DNA of 64,000 nucleotides from Haliclona indistincta (lineage: Eukaryota; Porifera; Demospongiae; Haplosclerida; Chalinidae). The position numbers and the translations under genes are program-made. The first letter of the stretch is position 1. Each line of letters opens with the position of its first letter. Below, piece after piece: positions 23,089 to 34,929 of the stretch. The notes beneath the pieces are model-generated. The model was given only the letters and a program-made list of their open reading frames with translations, searched no databases and was not told where the DNA came from. The stretch covers positions 13,103,947-13,167,946 of the forward strand of contig OZ024788.1 in NCBI GenBank assembly GCA_964017065.1. The letters run 5' to 3'.

Positions 23089-23975
23089 CCCCATATCTGA
23101 GAGGGCGATTGATCTTTGTATTTGTTCGTATTCTGGTCAAGACGGGACTCCTTGGTGGCATTTGATGAGAGGAAGGTTGAACTGGTTGGGGAGGCTCTGG
23201 AGCAGTAGGCGTTACAGATTCACCAGTAGGAACAAGATGCCTCGAATTCATCCTCAGAGTTCCTCCATCAGCAGTTATCACCACATATGATCTGGGTTTA
23301 TCAGCGTTGGCGTTCACCTGACCCTGTATCTTCCTACCATTGGTAGTAACCCATACTGCATGGGGTTCTCTTGGCGATCTCTTGTTTGAGATGGACTCTA
23401 TGTCTCTCATTGTATTGTTCGACCTGCTTCTTCCTGAACAGAACGTCATCGATACGGAACTGGTTCAGGTAAGACCACTTTGGAGCCAAATGATTTCTCG
23501 TTTGAGGTAGAGAGCATTTAGTTGTCCTGCCCATCAGTATAATTGAGAGGGGCTGAGGCCACACCAAGGAAGCGGAGTCGATCTATAAGCCAGGAGCGCC
23601 ATCTTGCTTTTCTTCAACAGACAGTGTGAATCCACTATGGCATCTGTCCGTGCTATCAACCCCAGCGCAATGATGGCAGGTAGACCAAGTAAGTCCTTTG
23701 ACAGTCCCTCTACTACGAACAGCTGTTGTTTGGTCTTGTTCTCGCGGTAGCTCAGCTCCAAGGATACCTCTCCCAATACCTTCAGGGGATTACGCCCTGC
23801 TCCATGCAGGATCTTTGTTGGCTTCTGAAGGTCTGGCTCTCCCAGCAAACAATGAGTCCGTTCCGAAATGGCAGTAACTTCGGCTCCCGTGTCGATCTTA
23901 AATGTAAAATCAGTCTGGTTGATAGCAATTTTTACAATTACTTTCTCTTCATCGTTAATATCGTCCTTTAAATCT
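23089..23975 (-). pseudogene. Ty3/Gypsy retrotransposon relic, internally deleted
   Basis: Read on the minus strand, the first block (23975-23640) is a retropepsin-like protease with the FKIDTGAEVTAIS active-site strand and a later LLGLPAI motif. It then jumps directly to the C-terminal integrase region (LLAYRSTPLPWCGLSPSQL, then a basic segment with KWSYLNQFRIDD). Reverse transcriptase, RNase H and the integrase core are missing, and the last block is frameshifted near 23530. No LTRs found. A dead remnant. Confidence 0.75.
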
Positions 23976-24114
23976 AGTTTGCTTAATTATATAACTTAGT
24001 TTATTTTATTTTGTTTTCTTTTTTTTGGATGCACACTAGAATTAGCTTAATTTGCTATTTTGTGTTTCCTTTGCTCATGCAAAAAACATATTATAAAAAA
24101 AGATCGAACAAAGA

Positions 24115-24240
24115 TTAGAAGCGGCTTTCTCCCCTTTTTTCATCATTTCCAAGCATTCTATCGACTTTCAAAGAAAGCTATGTATAATAAGTATGCATGC
24201 AGATTCATATTATTCTGAAGTTTTCATGCGGTGCAGAACC
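24115..24240 (+). pseudogene. Ghost of the Ig receptor 3' end
   Basis: This stretch aligns with the last codons and 3' flank of the receptor gene (21785-21930): TTCTCCC...CATCATTT, AAGCA, TATCGACTTT and TGTATAATAA, followed by ATTCAAAGTTTTCATGC-like sequence. It is diverged and has no open frame. I infer that a further tandem copy of the receptor once lay here and was mostly deleted. Confidence 0.6.
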
Positions 24241-24321
24241 TACAATTTTCTTTTCAGCTATGACGTCAGAGCTTGTTGTGTGGGGTGGAGCCAGGATCTA
24301 GGAACGCATGTGGACGAAAAA

Positions 24322-25213
24322 ATGGCTGCGTTCGTTAGCGCTACTACTGCCAGCCCTGCTACTGGTATAACGTTTCAGGACAAATTGAAGGGATTGCCTG
24401 CTAAGGAGTAAGCATAGGTCTAGTAAGAAAAGTAGTATAATTCACTTTCCACTTGTAGGAGAAACTCTTTGACAGCTGACACAGTGTTTGACTGTTGTGC
24501 CGAATTATTACGAGAAGTGTGCATAAGTGAGGAGAAGAATGGCTTGCTATTGATGAAGAAAAAGAATATTGACCTTAGTAAGCATGACTTCAGCAGTCTT
24601 GCAGGTCGTTTGGTTGATAGAAGGAGGATGAAGAGACCAGAACAGTCTGGGAATTTCTTCAAGTTGATGTTAGAGAATGTCGTGCTCACAAGAGTCCAAG
24701 AAGGTTGTCAAGGCAGCAGTGAGTTGATGTTAGAGAATGTCGAGCTCACAATAGTCCAAGAAGGTTGTCAAGGCAGCAGAGAGAAAAGGCTTAAACAATT
24801 TAAGCTGACTACTTCGACTCGTCTAGCCGCCGATCTGCCCAAATTTGGAAAGCAAGAGTACAACGCATTTGTCGATGGGCACTATACATGTAGCAATCCC
24901 TTTAAAGCAAGAATTGACCTAAATCCCGAGACTAAACCGGGGGAGTTAGTTTACAGTGTTTTTTTAAATACGCCTTCAGTTGACGGTCAGGTGGTCTCTG
25001 TCTATCTTCCTACTGATGCTTATCTAGCAGTGGACGCTCTTACAGCATTGAGAAAGAGATTTGATCGTTCGACAAGTACTGAAGTCGAGGATTCTCTTCT
25101 TGTGGAGATTTTTGGAGCTGCAAAAGATGCACATGAGAAACTCAAAGAGCACAAATTGATCACTGATGAATTTACTCATAAAAATCTTGAAGATCTTGAA
25201 AAGATTAAAACAG
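24322..25213 (+). CDS. Unrecognised protein with a 20-residue tandem repeat (partial)
   Basis: Exon 1, 24322-24407 (ATGGCTGCG start, GTAAGC donor), joins in frame to exon 2, 24459-25213, after a 51-base intron, giving 280 residues before an ACAG-GTATGA donor. The product is hydrophilic, with no signal peptide or membrane segment. Residues from about 97 repeat almost exactly (LMLENVVLTRVQEGCQGSSE, then LMLENVELTIVQEGCQGSRE), a 60-base tandem duplication in the DNA. The C-terminal part is helical and charged (LKEHKLITDEFTHKNLEDLE). I recognise no family. No terminal exon is visible in the repeat-rich DNA downstream, so it is either truncated or has a very long intron. Confidence 0.55.
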
Positions 25214-25430
25214 GTATGATACTGTAAATTTTACACTTAAAAACTTTATTGTTTATGTGCTCTTGAAAGTCCCATGCATCAGTGCACAATGTTTTGCTTT
25301 TTAACACTGCTTTGATAATAATATTTTGTTGACCTGAGCAAACATCATTCCCATTAAGAGCCTATGGAATTTAATTATCGTTGTATGCTACCCAGCCACC
25401 TGATTACATTTGTCTAAGCATGCTCATTGG

Positions 25431-25751
25431 CCAGACATTCCAAGGGTGGGAAATGTCTCCAGATTTCTTTGGACGGCGCCAACATTTCAGCGTGCCTGTA
25501 TAAGCCAACACTCCAATGTGCCTGTATAAGCAATCATTTGCGTGAGTGTACACATGACTATGGAGCACAATCAAGCATGATTGTGACAACAGATGTTTGT
25601 ATCTGATAAAACCAACGTATTTGTCGTTGAAAGTCTTACAACCGGTGACGTCAACTAAACACATAATGATAAAGTGTGACGTGTCTGTTGATTACATTCC
25701 AATGTGCTTTTACTGAGTCACTAGACATTTCCACCATGGAACGTCTGACCT
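25431..25751. mobile_element. Probable MITE with about 28-bp inverted ends
   Basis: GGCCAGACATTCCAAGGGTG at 25431 is mirrored by the complement of CCACCATGGAACGTCTGACC at 25732-25751, with a matching AGACATTTCC inner part. Target duplication not clear. It includes two copies of GTGCCTGTATAAGC. Confidence 0.45.
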
Positions 25752-25917
25752 GCGAGACTAGTGATCTTATGGGATGGCAACTCTATGTGGAAAAGCGCTG
25801 GCGTTGTGGACAAATGGGTATGCTAGCAAAGCTACTCAGGATTCATTTTCTTAACAAACGAGCCCAAGCATAGCTTTAAAGTCTACATAGATTGCTTCAT
25901 AGTTGCTCCTAACCCTG

Positions 25918-26178
25918 TAGTTACTGAATTATTTTGTCGAAATTTGGCTTGCTCTTAACTGGCAGTTTGTCTTGCAATTTGTCTTGCAATTTTCTACAAC
26001 ATGCAGTGCGCTAGCTGTTCCAAACTAGCACCGTTTTCTCCTGGCATGTCAAAGTTTACGACCATGTACTAAACTCTGAGTTGGTCACTTCCACTTTGGA
26101 ACTCAAGCCACTAAGGTGATGCGACCTCGTAGTTTTTCAGCTAATTTTGGTCTTCTTTGATTTTAGCCCTGATGACTG
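25918..26178 (+). repeat. Dispersed repeat family H, copy 1
   Basis: Matches 37325-37600: GACTGAATTATTTTG, TTGTCTTGC, TTTCTACAACATGCAGT, CTAGCTGTTCCAAACTAGCA and CTGATACAAAAA. In this copy the next part of the family (ACCTGGTAGTGTCCAGGTGAG) resumes at 28178, so about 2 kb have been inserted between. Confidence 0.75.
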
Positions 26179-26199
26179 ATACAAAAAATAATGAAGCAC

Positions 26200-28178
26200 C
26201 AAAGGAGCAGATGCCTCGGTGGAATAAACAAAGACACAAAATAGCAACTGTAGTAGCAGCTACATGTATTCAATGTACATAATTTCTGTACAGCAACTAG
26301 TCAGGCAGAAAGCTGCACAAAGGGACAGCAGCAGTTGAGGAACTGCTTGAAGGCCCAATATTATCTGGTTCTGCATCGAGAATCCGCTTATAATTGGGGC
26401 GAGCCTGAGCGAGCCCCACATTGATTGGCACAATGGCCCACGCGGCGGGGAATGTATCTATCAATCTGTCACGGGGTAGCGTTTGTCGTTTTCAATGTTC
26501 CCGATAACTAGGAAACGCCCTTTTTAGCACGTGCGCACGTTATAAACTGGCGCTTGGTTTCGAACAAGATACCTGGCATTCTGGCAATGATGCAGATGAC
26601 TCAGGGACGACAATAACAGAGATCAGAGACACCTAAAAAGCAACAACTTTACACGACAAGGCCAGAAAGCGACGACGAGAGGCATAGTCACCCGCGATCA
26701 ACGTGGAAGCGGACGACTAGCTGGAGCGACAAAAGGAATATCAAAGGGCCTACCGGAGACACCGGCGGAAAGCAGTAGCCGCAACAGAGCAAACAGTAAC
26801 TTAGGTGCGTCTAATGAGCTCGTGTGTGATAGCAGTAGAGCCTGCAGTGAGTGAGGAGACCGAGGAACCCTACTCATCACATCTTCCAGGTACATTGTTC
26901 TCATGACACCTAGGCAAGGAACACACTCAGCAAGAGATAGTAGGAGAAAGTGCACCATATCTGAACATAATCAAACTATTGATTCTATGGTGAAACTGGT
27001 GTTCACATAATACAGACTTATCTACTAAAATCTGGACTCACCACCTAACCTGGTGCAAATAACAATGTATACACAACTATACACTAACGAGGCTAAATTA
27101 TATCAATGCTCAGGCTCGCCCCTGCCATTCCATGAATGTACTAGTACATTATACAATTAAGAAATAGCTCAATTCCTGTACAGCAATTCCACAAACACAG
27201 CAACTGCAGATGCATGTGTACAGGATTTCTGTACAGCAGTCACAATGCAGAGCTTTAGTTATGCAATCAGAAGCCAATCATGGAGTGCTGACCACAATTC
27301 CACTGGGCGTGTCTACAATGTTCATTACAGCACACGCATACCACGAGCGAGATAGCTTCCATAGCTTGCTTACACGATTTCTCTGGACCTGCGCTGCTAT
27401 CCTGTAGTAAAATTCGAACCTATCAGCTTCTAGGCAGTCAACTGTGGACAGCTTTGCCTTTGGAGAAGTCCAGATCGCCAGCAACGGTAAACAAAGTAGG
27501 CAAATCACGCCATAACTCGAGAACGAAGCTTCGTATACAATTTTCACATGTTCAAAAGCGAGATAATATCATGTTCTACTTGCATTGCCAGTACCAAAGC
27601 TTAGGTTTCAGCATACGCTAAGATACAGAAGTAACAGACGGAAAAATGCACCATTGGTGCGGGTTATGCCTCGGTGGATGTTAAAATTTGAGTATGTAAT
27701 GCTATAACAGAGTAGGATTCGTATTCAGCTGCCAGCATTCAAATAGCACAAGCAGAAGCAATGCAGCAATTTTATAGTTATGCAATCAGAAGCCAAACAG
27801 TGCTGAGCAATTATTAATTTTAATGTAACTGGGCGTGCCTACAACGATAGTAGCCTGGTTACAAGTAGCTTCTTCACTCAGTTTCTACAGACCTGCGCTG
27901 CCATCCTGTAGTATAAATTTAACCTACAAGCTACTAGGCAGTCTGCTGTGGGTAGTTTTGTTTTCAAAGAAGTCCTGATCGACAGTAAAAGTCAACTCTA
28001 GAACAAAGCTTTGCATCGAACTTTCGCTAATACACAACCGAGATAATATCGAGTTCTACCTGCATTGCAAGTTTCAGAGCTTACCTTTCAGCGTACGCCG
28101 CAAAAATGGTGTAACAGACAGACTGACACACAACGCGACTACTGTATGCCCCGTGGCTCCGCCCACCGAGGCATAAAA
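26200..28178. mobile_element. Family G repeat (TGCCTCGGTGG ends) inserted in family H
   Basis: Starts near GATGCCTCGGTGG (26210) and ends CCGCCCACCGAGGCATA (28162-28178), inverted termini shared by many copies in the window. It contains an inserted 754-base element (26391-27144) and two diverged tandem internal copies (27240-27680 and 27765-28160), both with GTTATGCAATCAGAAGCCAA, GACCTGCGCTG and GCGAGATAATATC-like blocks. No protein recognised. Confidence 0.55.
26391..27144 (+). mobile_element. Candidate Helentron-type non-autonomous element, copy 1
   Basis: The 5' end carries GGGGCGAGCCTGAGC (26396-26410). Its inverse GCTCAGGCTCGCCCC lies at 27108-27122, about 20 bases inside the 3' end, which finishes with a short hairpin (CATTC/GAATG) and CTAG followed by T. 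Offset inverted repeats plus a 3' hairpin are the layout of Helentron/Helitron2 elements. A sister copy is at 46445-47237. It holds a decayed coding piece (RQKEYQRAYRR-like in the sister). Confidence 0.5.
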
Positions 28179-28711
28179 ACCTGGTAGTGTCCAGGTGAGT
28201 AAACAGCACAGTTTTAGACCTTAATTATTGTGTCAAATACACATTTCCGACAAGCAGGCCCGTCTTCTCGTGGTTGGCTGCAAAACTGCTCCAGCAGCTG
28301 TTCGCTTCGAGCGTCTCGTGCAGCCTAGCTTCAGCCATCGATCACCCACCCACGCGAGATCGAGGGAGGCGTGACGCCTGCGTCTCAACCTGGCAGACCA
28401 AGATCTGTTTGTGTCATAGAATCACGTGCCTGTCACGTTACTTCGCACAGAGTGTTTGTATGGGGCTATACGGCGTTCGATACTCTCTCTACATTATATA
28501 CTCTTGGTACAACGATAGTAGCAGTTACAACTTGGCCTTTGTACTAGTTGCATGCCCTCTCGCCGCTTCATGGGTCGATATGCCCTAGTCTTTATCATCG
28601 AAAATTAAACATTTCAACTTGGGTCTTTTTAAATTGCTACTAAACGGGTAGTCGTAAAACGCGGAACGTGGAATGGAATGAATGCTAAACAGTAAGAACC
28701 AGCCTAATTAT

Positions 28712-29020
28712 GCTGAGGTGAGCGGAGCCACATAGGCATACAGTAGTCTGTTCGTTTGTGTGTTTGTGTTTGTGTTCGCAATGCATATCTCAGCTACCGC
28801 TTTCTACTAAGCGCTGAAATTAGCAACACAGGTAGATCTCAGTAGTTTATGAATTTTGAGAAACAAATTTTGCAGAATTGCGATTAAAGGCTTTGTTTTT
28901 TGAGTTATGGCGTGATTTGCTCGCCTGGACTGCCGTTGCTCACGTCCGGGCTTCCTTCAGAGACAATACTGTCCACAGCTGGCTACATCGCGCTTGATCT
29001 GTGACAGTGCAGCTCACACG
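28712..29020 (+). repeat. Family G fragment
   Basis: Begins GGTGAGCGGAGCCACATAGGCATACAGTAG and continues with CTCAGCTACCGC, GAGTTATGGCGTGATTTGC and CTGTCCACAGCTG, the inverse of the 27240-27650 block. Fragmentary. 28231-28711 in front shows no gene. Confidence 0.5.
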
Positions 29021-29968
29021 ACTCCATAAGCAGCAATGAAACTAGCGAACGTAAGTGTCTTCGGACTCATCTCGCTCGTCGAGTGAGCCTGAGCGAGTAA
29101 CCGTCGATACAATCTATGCAGGTCTTCAGTAAACAGCTTGTATTTTTATTACAACAGCTTGTGCTATGCATTTTAGCTACATGTACAGTGTTCCACACGA
29201 ACCCGGGTGGAGCAAACCGCGAGATTTCACACCACAGTCGTGATCTCGTTACATGTCCTGTGAACTCGTACACATCACGTCAGATGTCGTCCTAGCGGTC
29301 CTGCACTTTGCTAGGTGAGATTTCGAGCGATGATGCGCGCCTTCAGTTCGCACCAAAAGTGCTACAGTGTTCCACACGAAGACAGCAAAAAATGAACTTT
29401 TTACATTTTGCTTTATTTCTCAGTAATACCTTGGCTTACCATCATCATGCATGCACCATCATGATCCTCTATCCTTACTGATCACACTGATTTGTATGGT
29501 TTCTTATCACGTGACATGGGCGTGGCAAAACATGGCCGTTTATAAGGCCTTCTGAAAAGCTAAACTTTCATTGAAATCTTTACAAATACGGGAAACCAAG
29601 ACTTCATAATGCTGCATCAAAACTCTCACATAGTGTTTATCTGTTGGTAGAGTGCCTAGTCTTAACTACTATTAGTTTGACGACATGGAGGAAATGTATG
29701 AGTTTTTCTTCTAGCTACTGCTTTAGGTTCAGAAATTCAGATTAATAGAAAGTTAAATTCTGAAACTAGGAGAATGTAGGGCCAAAGCATTGATATTTAC
29801 CTTGGTACACTCTCAGCATCGCTAGAGATACGTACGGCGATATACGCGACTCTTTTCTTCACGAGTGCTGTTTCCTGACTGCCATCTCGATTTTTATGAC
29901 GTTACAATGTCAATGTCATCCTCTCTCAATACGTCACTGTTAATAACTACTCTAGTCACGTGCGCATT

Positions 29969-31190
29969 GCTATTAGGGAGGCACGGTAGTGCCTCCCTAT
30001 GTAGGGTTGAACGGGAAAACAAGATGGCGGCTACATACAATGTATTAGCGTTCAAACGCTGATATTTCGCCTGGTGATGAATTGTATACGTCAAAAGACT
30101 CCTAAATCTGCTCTCTAGCGTTGCCCCATCTTACAATAGCAAGGAGATCGCTCGAAATTGTTACTAAAGTGACGAACCTGGAAACGGTGAAAATCGAGTT
30201 TCGTCATCTTCGTTTTTTTCTTCTTCTTCTTTCTTCTTCAGCGCGCCTAGCGCCTTTATGCGAGCAGTGCCGAGATCAAAACACCCACGAACAGTCGTGA
30301 AATTCTCCTGGCAGGTGCCTTTTGAACTTCGTTTTTAGCGAAACGGCGATAAAAATTCCGCGATTTCTCGATCGTGATCCATTGTTAGCTAAGTGGTAGA
30401 CGCCATTATTGTGATTGCGCAATACGCACGTGACCAAGCTGTGGTTAGCGCACGTGACCAAGCATTGGATCACGCCGTATGGATCCCGGAGAACACATAT
30501 TCGTCTGGAGTCTTCGAAGAACGGTAAACTTGTATAGGATCACCATTCTGTGCTTGCCAGATAATTATAACCATCGTACAGGTCTACAAACAAGTGTGGG
30601 TGGGGCTCGTATCCACTGCATATGCATACTAGCGTAGGCGAGCTGATATGTACAGCATAACAATTATTTTTAGCTACAAGTTAAAAATTCTTAATAATAA
30701 AGAAAAGCCATCAACAACAGGAAAACTAAACCATTGGTGGAAACAAAGACGGCTCAGTACGTGCATGATATTGAACTGCACTTCACTTCACTGAAAAAGA
30801 AAAAAGGACACAAACAAGAAATTAAAAAGATTTCTATCGAAATCAAAAGGATGTAGGGTTGTGAAATCTACCACTGGTCTACAATGCAATCTAACAAGGA
30901 ACAAGCATGGAATGGTAACACGATTGACTTGCTAACAGACCATAGATCCCTACATCAGTGGCTGTACATAAGATGTCACAAGGGGAATGCAAGTCAGGTG
31001 TCAACAGCAACTAGCTGAACTAGCTATAGCCAACCACAGCAGCCACTGATGTAGGGATCTATGGTCTGTTAGCAAGTCAATCGTGTTACCATTCCATGCT
31101 TGTTCCTTGTTAGATTGCATTGTAGACCAGTGGTAGATTTCACAACCCTACATCCTTTTGATTTCGATAGAAATCTTTTTAATTTCTTGT
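29969..31190. mobile_element. Hairpin-capped fold-back element (FB2, one arm)
   Basis: Left end is the perfect hairpin AGGGAGGCAC-GGTA-GTGCCTCCCT (29973-29996). The body matches the left arm of the element at 2629. The right end is a 300-base inverted repeat (30814-30964 with 31041-31190; 76-base loop), after which sequence is unrelated. It thus lacks the second hairpin arm. Confidence 0.7.
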
Positions 31191-31837
31191 GACATTGGCG
31201 ATGGCAGCTGTTCATTTGGCTTCGTTTTCTTCTCAAGTGAGAGGTATCAACTTCAACTGAACGGATGAATGAACAGCTGATAGAGGAAGACGCGTGGTGG
31301 TATTATAGTTATGATGCAACATGGTACCGCCCATTGAGTGCGACGTCACTTAGTATCTCTGAAAACAGCACAATGGCGGTCAAAAATAAGCTCTCTGGCA
31401 TGTTCGAGCTGTGTTTCTCACGAGGTGTGGAGTAATGTGCAAGATGTAAGCGTTTACCTAAAGTATAATGTCTTATCTATCTAGTGATTAAGTTTCGCGT
31501 CTCAACTACCATAAACTTTCGAGTTCCTGTAGCTAACGTTTGACCTGGTAAAGTTTGCCATATTTCGTCACTTGCTACTGAATCAGTGCTGGCTGAGAGG
31601 TCAGCGCTGCTTATAGGTACTCCCACAACTCTTAAAAATTCAATGCAGCTTTATTGGCTCTTAACTACCAGCGGTTGTGGAGATCCGTTAGCTAACGTGT
31701 TTTCCTAGACAGCCTTATAAACGGCCATGTTTTGCCACACCCATGTCACGTGATAAGAAACCATACATATCAGTGTGATCAGTAAGGATAGAGGATCATG
31801 ATGGTGCATGCATGATGATGGTAGGCCAAGGTATTAC

Positions 31838-32196
31838 CAGGAGCCCATAAGAGGAAGGAGCATTCAACTCCAATCATGTGTGTAGTAATAGCCAAACATA
31901 AGCTCTGCCGCCTTGCGTGTCCAAAAAACTTCCCTATATGGAAGTTTTTTTTGCATGCAGGCCAATAGTCAGCCGGCATGTCAAAATCATATGTATACTC
32001 ATGTACGCCTTTTACAAGTAGGCTGTGGCCATGTGTGTTCTTTGGCTACAACACATACAGGACATCTGTACGTCACTTCTCACTTGCTTGTGCTGTTAGC
32101 AGCAAAACGTCAGCAACAATGCGCCACACGCTGCGCTCGGCAGAGTTTACGTTTGGCTAAATCGCGGCTGAACGCTCCTTCCTCTTATGGGCTCCT
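31838..32196. mobile_element. hAT-type MITE with exact 8-bp TSD
   Basis: A 359-base element with ends CAGGAGCCCATAAGAGG and its complement, flanked by GGTATTAC (31830-31837 and 32197-32204). The opposite arm of the host transposon near 29430 shows the uninterrupted sequence. Confidence 0.8.
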
Positions 32197-32440
32197 GGTA
32201 TTACTGAGAAATAAAGCAAAATGTAAAAAGTTCATTTTTTGCTGTCTTCGTGTGGAACACTGTGAATGGCTGGCTTTGCTACTTGCGTATCGTGTACGTA
32301 CATGTATTGAGGGCGCCTACGCTCCCGTTGTAAGCCTTAGCCGTGTTCACCGGAAGATGTACAGCAATTAAGGCTGGCTGTTACTATTCTGGTGGCGAAT
32401 TAAGCTAGAAAGGCGAGCAATCAGACTTGTCAAGCTCTAC

Positions 32441-32510
32441 CATGATCTCGCTCGATCTCTACAAAGATCTCGCTCGATCTCTACAAAGATTTCGCTCGAT
32501 CTCGTGAGAG
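32441..32510. repeat. Short tandem repeat, about 24-base unit
   Basis: Three successive copies of GATCTCGCTCGATCTCTACAAA with small changes. The surrounding 32264-33570 shows no gene and no other structure I can defend. Confidence 0.7.
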
Positions 32511-33578
32511 CACATGAGATACTAGTGATTATGTAATGATCACGTGAATATTGAACACATGATTGCAACGTAGCCAGCTATTTGTGAAGGGCTTGGAGAG
32601 ATCCTGGCTTCTATGAGGATGCTCAGCAAAATACTGGAATCAGATCCCGGTGAACTAAGTGGCCTCCTCTGATGAAGACATCTTCAGTAGTTTGCGTGCT
32701 GCGCCGGTAGTTGTGAGATCATGTGAGATACTGCAAGACCAGACACGCGATCACCCCGGGAACTGGCAAGATCTCACTGGTTCTCTCCTTTCCGATATTG
32801 TTACAGTGGCTTAAATTACCAGATAACAGACTACCAACGATGAAAAACTTGACTTGAACTGCCAACCATCTCCAAGAAGGACCAAGACTACTGGGTTCAT
32901 GCTCGAAGCTAGGACTTACTGTGGTGATGACCCACTGCAGTAGATACAACTCGGAGCTTTTAGTCACGGTTTAGTATTATAATAATTAGCATTATAATAA
33001 TTATTTTTACATCACAATTTAATAATAAAGACAAAGCTGTGTAGAAGTAATAGTTGTCTAGCTTGCCTCCTGCTGTTCAGTAGTATGCGTTGCGACCGCA
33101 ACCTGGATGGAGAAAGTCATAGCATAATAACAACAGCGCATCTAGTCATGTACCTGTATAATAGCAGCAGTCAGTAGCAACAACCATGGAAGAACACAGC
33201 GGCATCAAAGGTAGCTGATGTGTAGGTAGATCTCGGACAGCAGGCAGTGTTCGTACTGCGCTATATCATCCAAGCAAGTTGTTATCGCTGTGGCAGTGCT
33301 AATTCTCCTGCCATCGTGGTCCCGCGGTTTCTATGGCTGAGTAACAACGAGATTCTAACAATATACACCTGATAATCGGCGGGTTTCATCGCTAATAACT
33401 CACGTCATGTCACCGTGATCACGCAACATTATTGTGAAATCTTGCGGTTCGTTCCACCCGGGAAGAGAAGGAATAATTGTGTATAGAGGGTTTGGTTGAT
33501 TTCTCTAGAATCATTTGTCCTAGAGTTATGATGTATGTATCATTTTGATCCTCTATCCTTACTGAAATCCTGTGCTTT

Positions 33579-33902
33579 AGACCTTGGTCACACTACGATA
33601 GCGATGACGACAAATCACTACGATCACGGTCACGACAGCAAATGCACGCGGTCACACTGCCAAAGATGGACGCCTTGCTGTTGTAACGTCTTGATAGGCT
33701 ACCGCTTTAGCATGCAAATTTGGCTCGATACTAGCTTTGTCGCAGTCATAACAGCTGTCGCACTCGCAATCTTGGGCTCCAATGGCACGACAACGTCTAC
33801 TGTACGACAATGGCACGGCAACGAATATAACGGACATACCCGGAGAAATTGACGCCGATCTTGTCGTTGTCGCCAATTTCATCGTACTGTGACCGAGCCC
33901 TT
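33579..33902. mobile_element. MITE with GGTCACAxTACGAT inverted ends
   Basis: CTTGGTCACACTACGAT near 33583 is mirrored by ATCGTACTGTGACCGAG at 33881. Inner parts rich in CGACAA/ACGAC also pair. About 320 bases; no clear target duplication. Confidence 0.6.
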
Positions 33903-34290
33903 ATATGGCTTCTTGTCAGATGACGCTCACGTGACAGAAATTTGAAAGACAGGAAACCATTTGAAAGAACACGTTAGGGAACGAATCTCAGGGAGTACTG
34001 GTAGTTAAGCTCTGTTATCGCTGCATTGAAGCTTTCACCTCGGATGATTATCTGTTGGCAGCGGGATTGGTCCCAATCAGTGCTACATCGGTGGCAGAGA
34101 GCAAAAGTTGACCTGTTCACGACGAGCCTAACGTTAAGGACAGGAATTCCAGTTCTACTGGTAGTTAAGGTGGCGGTGCAAGGACTTAATATTCAAATTA
34201 TTCATAGTTACATGGTTATGTTCTTGTGGTTGAATAACTATTTATAAACAAACCGATCTCCCATAAGAGTATGGCAGAAATAATACACGG

Positions 34291-34577
34291 ATGGTTTGTA
34301 CACGTTTTCTCGACTTCTGAGCAAGAGATCGACGCGCTGTAAACGCAGTGCTATTCAGTAGCATCTTGCGCACAAACGTATAGAGCGAATTTTCGTAATG
34401 GCGCTTACTTTTTTTACAGCGTAGTTTTTTCTAGTGCACGAACGCTGCTTTGCTACCTTCGCGAACGAATATCGACAAATCGCTCTATACGTTTCTGCGC
34501 AAGATGGTACTGAATAGTACTGCGTTTACAGCGCGTCGATCTCTAGCTCAGAAGTCGAGAAAACGTGTACAAACCAT
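34291..34577. mobile_element. Palindromic MITE, about 103-bp arms
   Basis: ATGGTTTGTACACGTTTTCT at the left end is exactly mirrored at the right end. The arms differ at only a few positions over about 100 bases (for example GAGCAAGAG versus GAGCTAGAG). The loop is about 80 bases. Such near-perfect arms suggest a young insertion. Confidence 0.75.
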
Positions 34578-34929
34578 GTAGCAGAAGCGAGGTCTTTTGT
34601 GCGTACCCGAGAGCGTCACCAGCTCGCCATAGTTGCACGGCAGGTAGTGTTAGACTTGGTCTAATCAATAAAAGCACTTTTGTGCATATATGCTAAGCAG
34701 AAAACAAGATGCAGCACATCAAAGTCCCCCATAAAATCATGCACCGCCCCCTTAAGCTCTAAAACTTCATGACTGCAATGCTAAAACATTAATCATGAAA
34801 CTAGATTTCACTCTGCGAGAAAGCAGGTTTTTGGCGGCCATTTTGTTAGGTACAATGTATTGTTGCTATTGACGTGATGTCATACATTCCTAACATTATT
34901 TTCCTCTCTTCGTGTGGAACACTGTACTC

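Larger units (their letters stand above)
29364..32263. mobile_element. DNA transposon with about 165-bp inverted ends, twice interrupted
   Basis: ACAGTGTTCCACACGAAGAC at 29364 and its complement ending at 32263. The arms continue through TTACATTTTGCTTTATTTCT and CACGTGACATGGGCGTGGC. The element is interrupted by a hairpin-capped fold-back element (29969-31190) and by a hAT-type MITE in the right arm (31838-32196). Similar termini recur at 29189 and 34906-34921, so still larger nested units may exist. No transposase recognised. Confidence 0.6.

Noticed and set aside
34291..34577. microRNA precursor in the palindrome
   Set aside because: The roughly 103-bp near-perfect arms and large loop fit a palindromic MITE better than a miRNA hairpin. 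Small-RNA data would be needed to argue otherwise.
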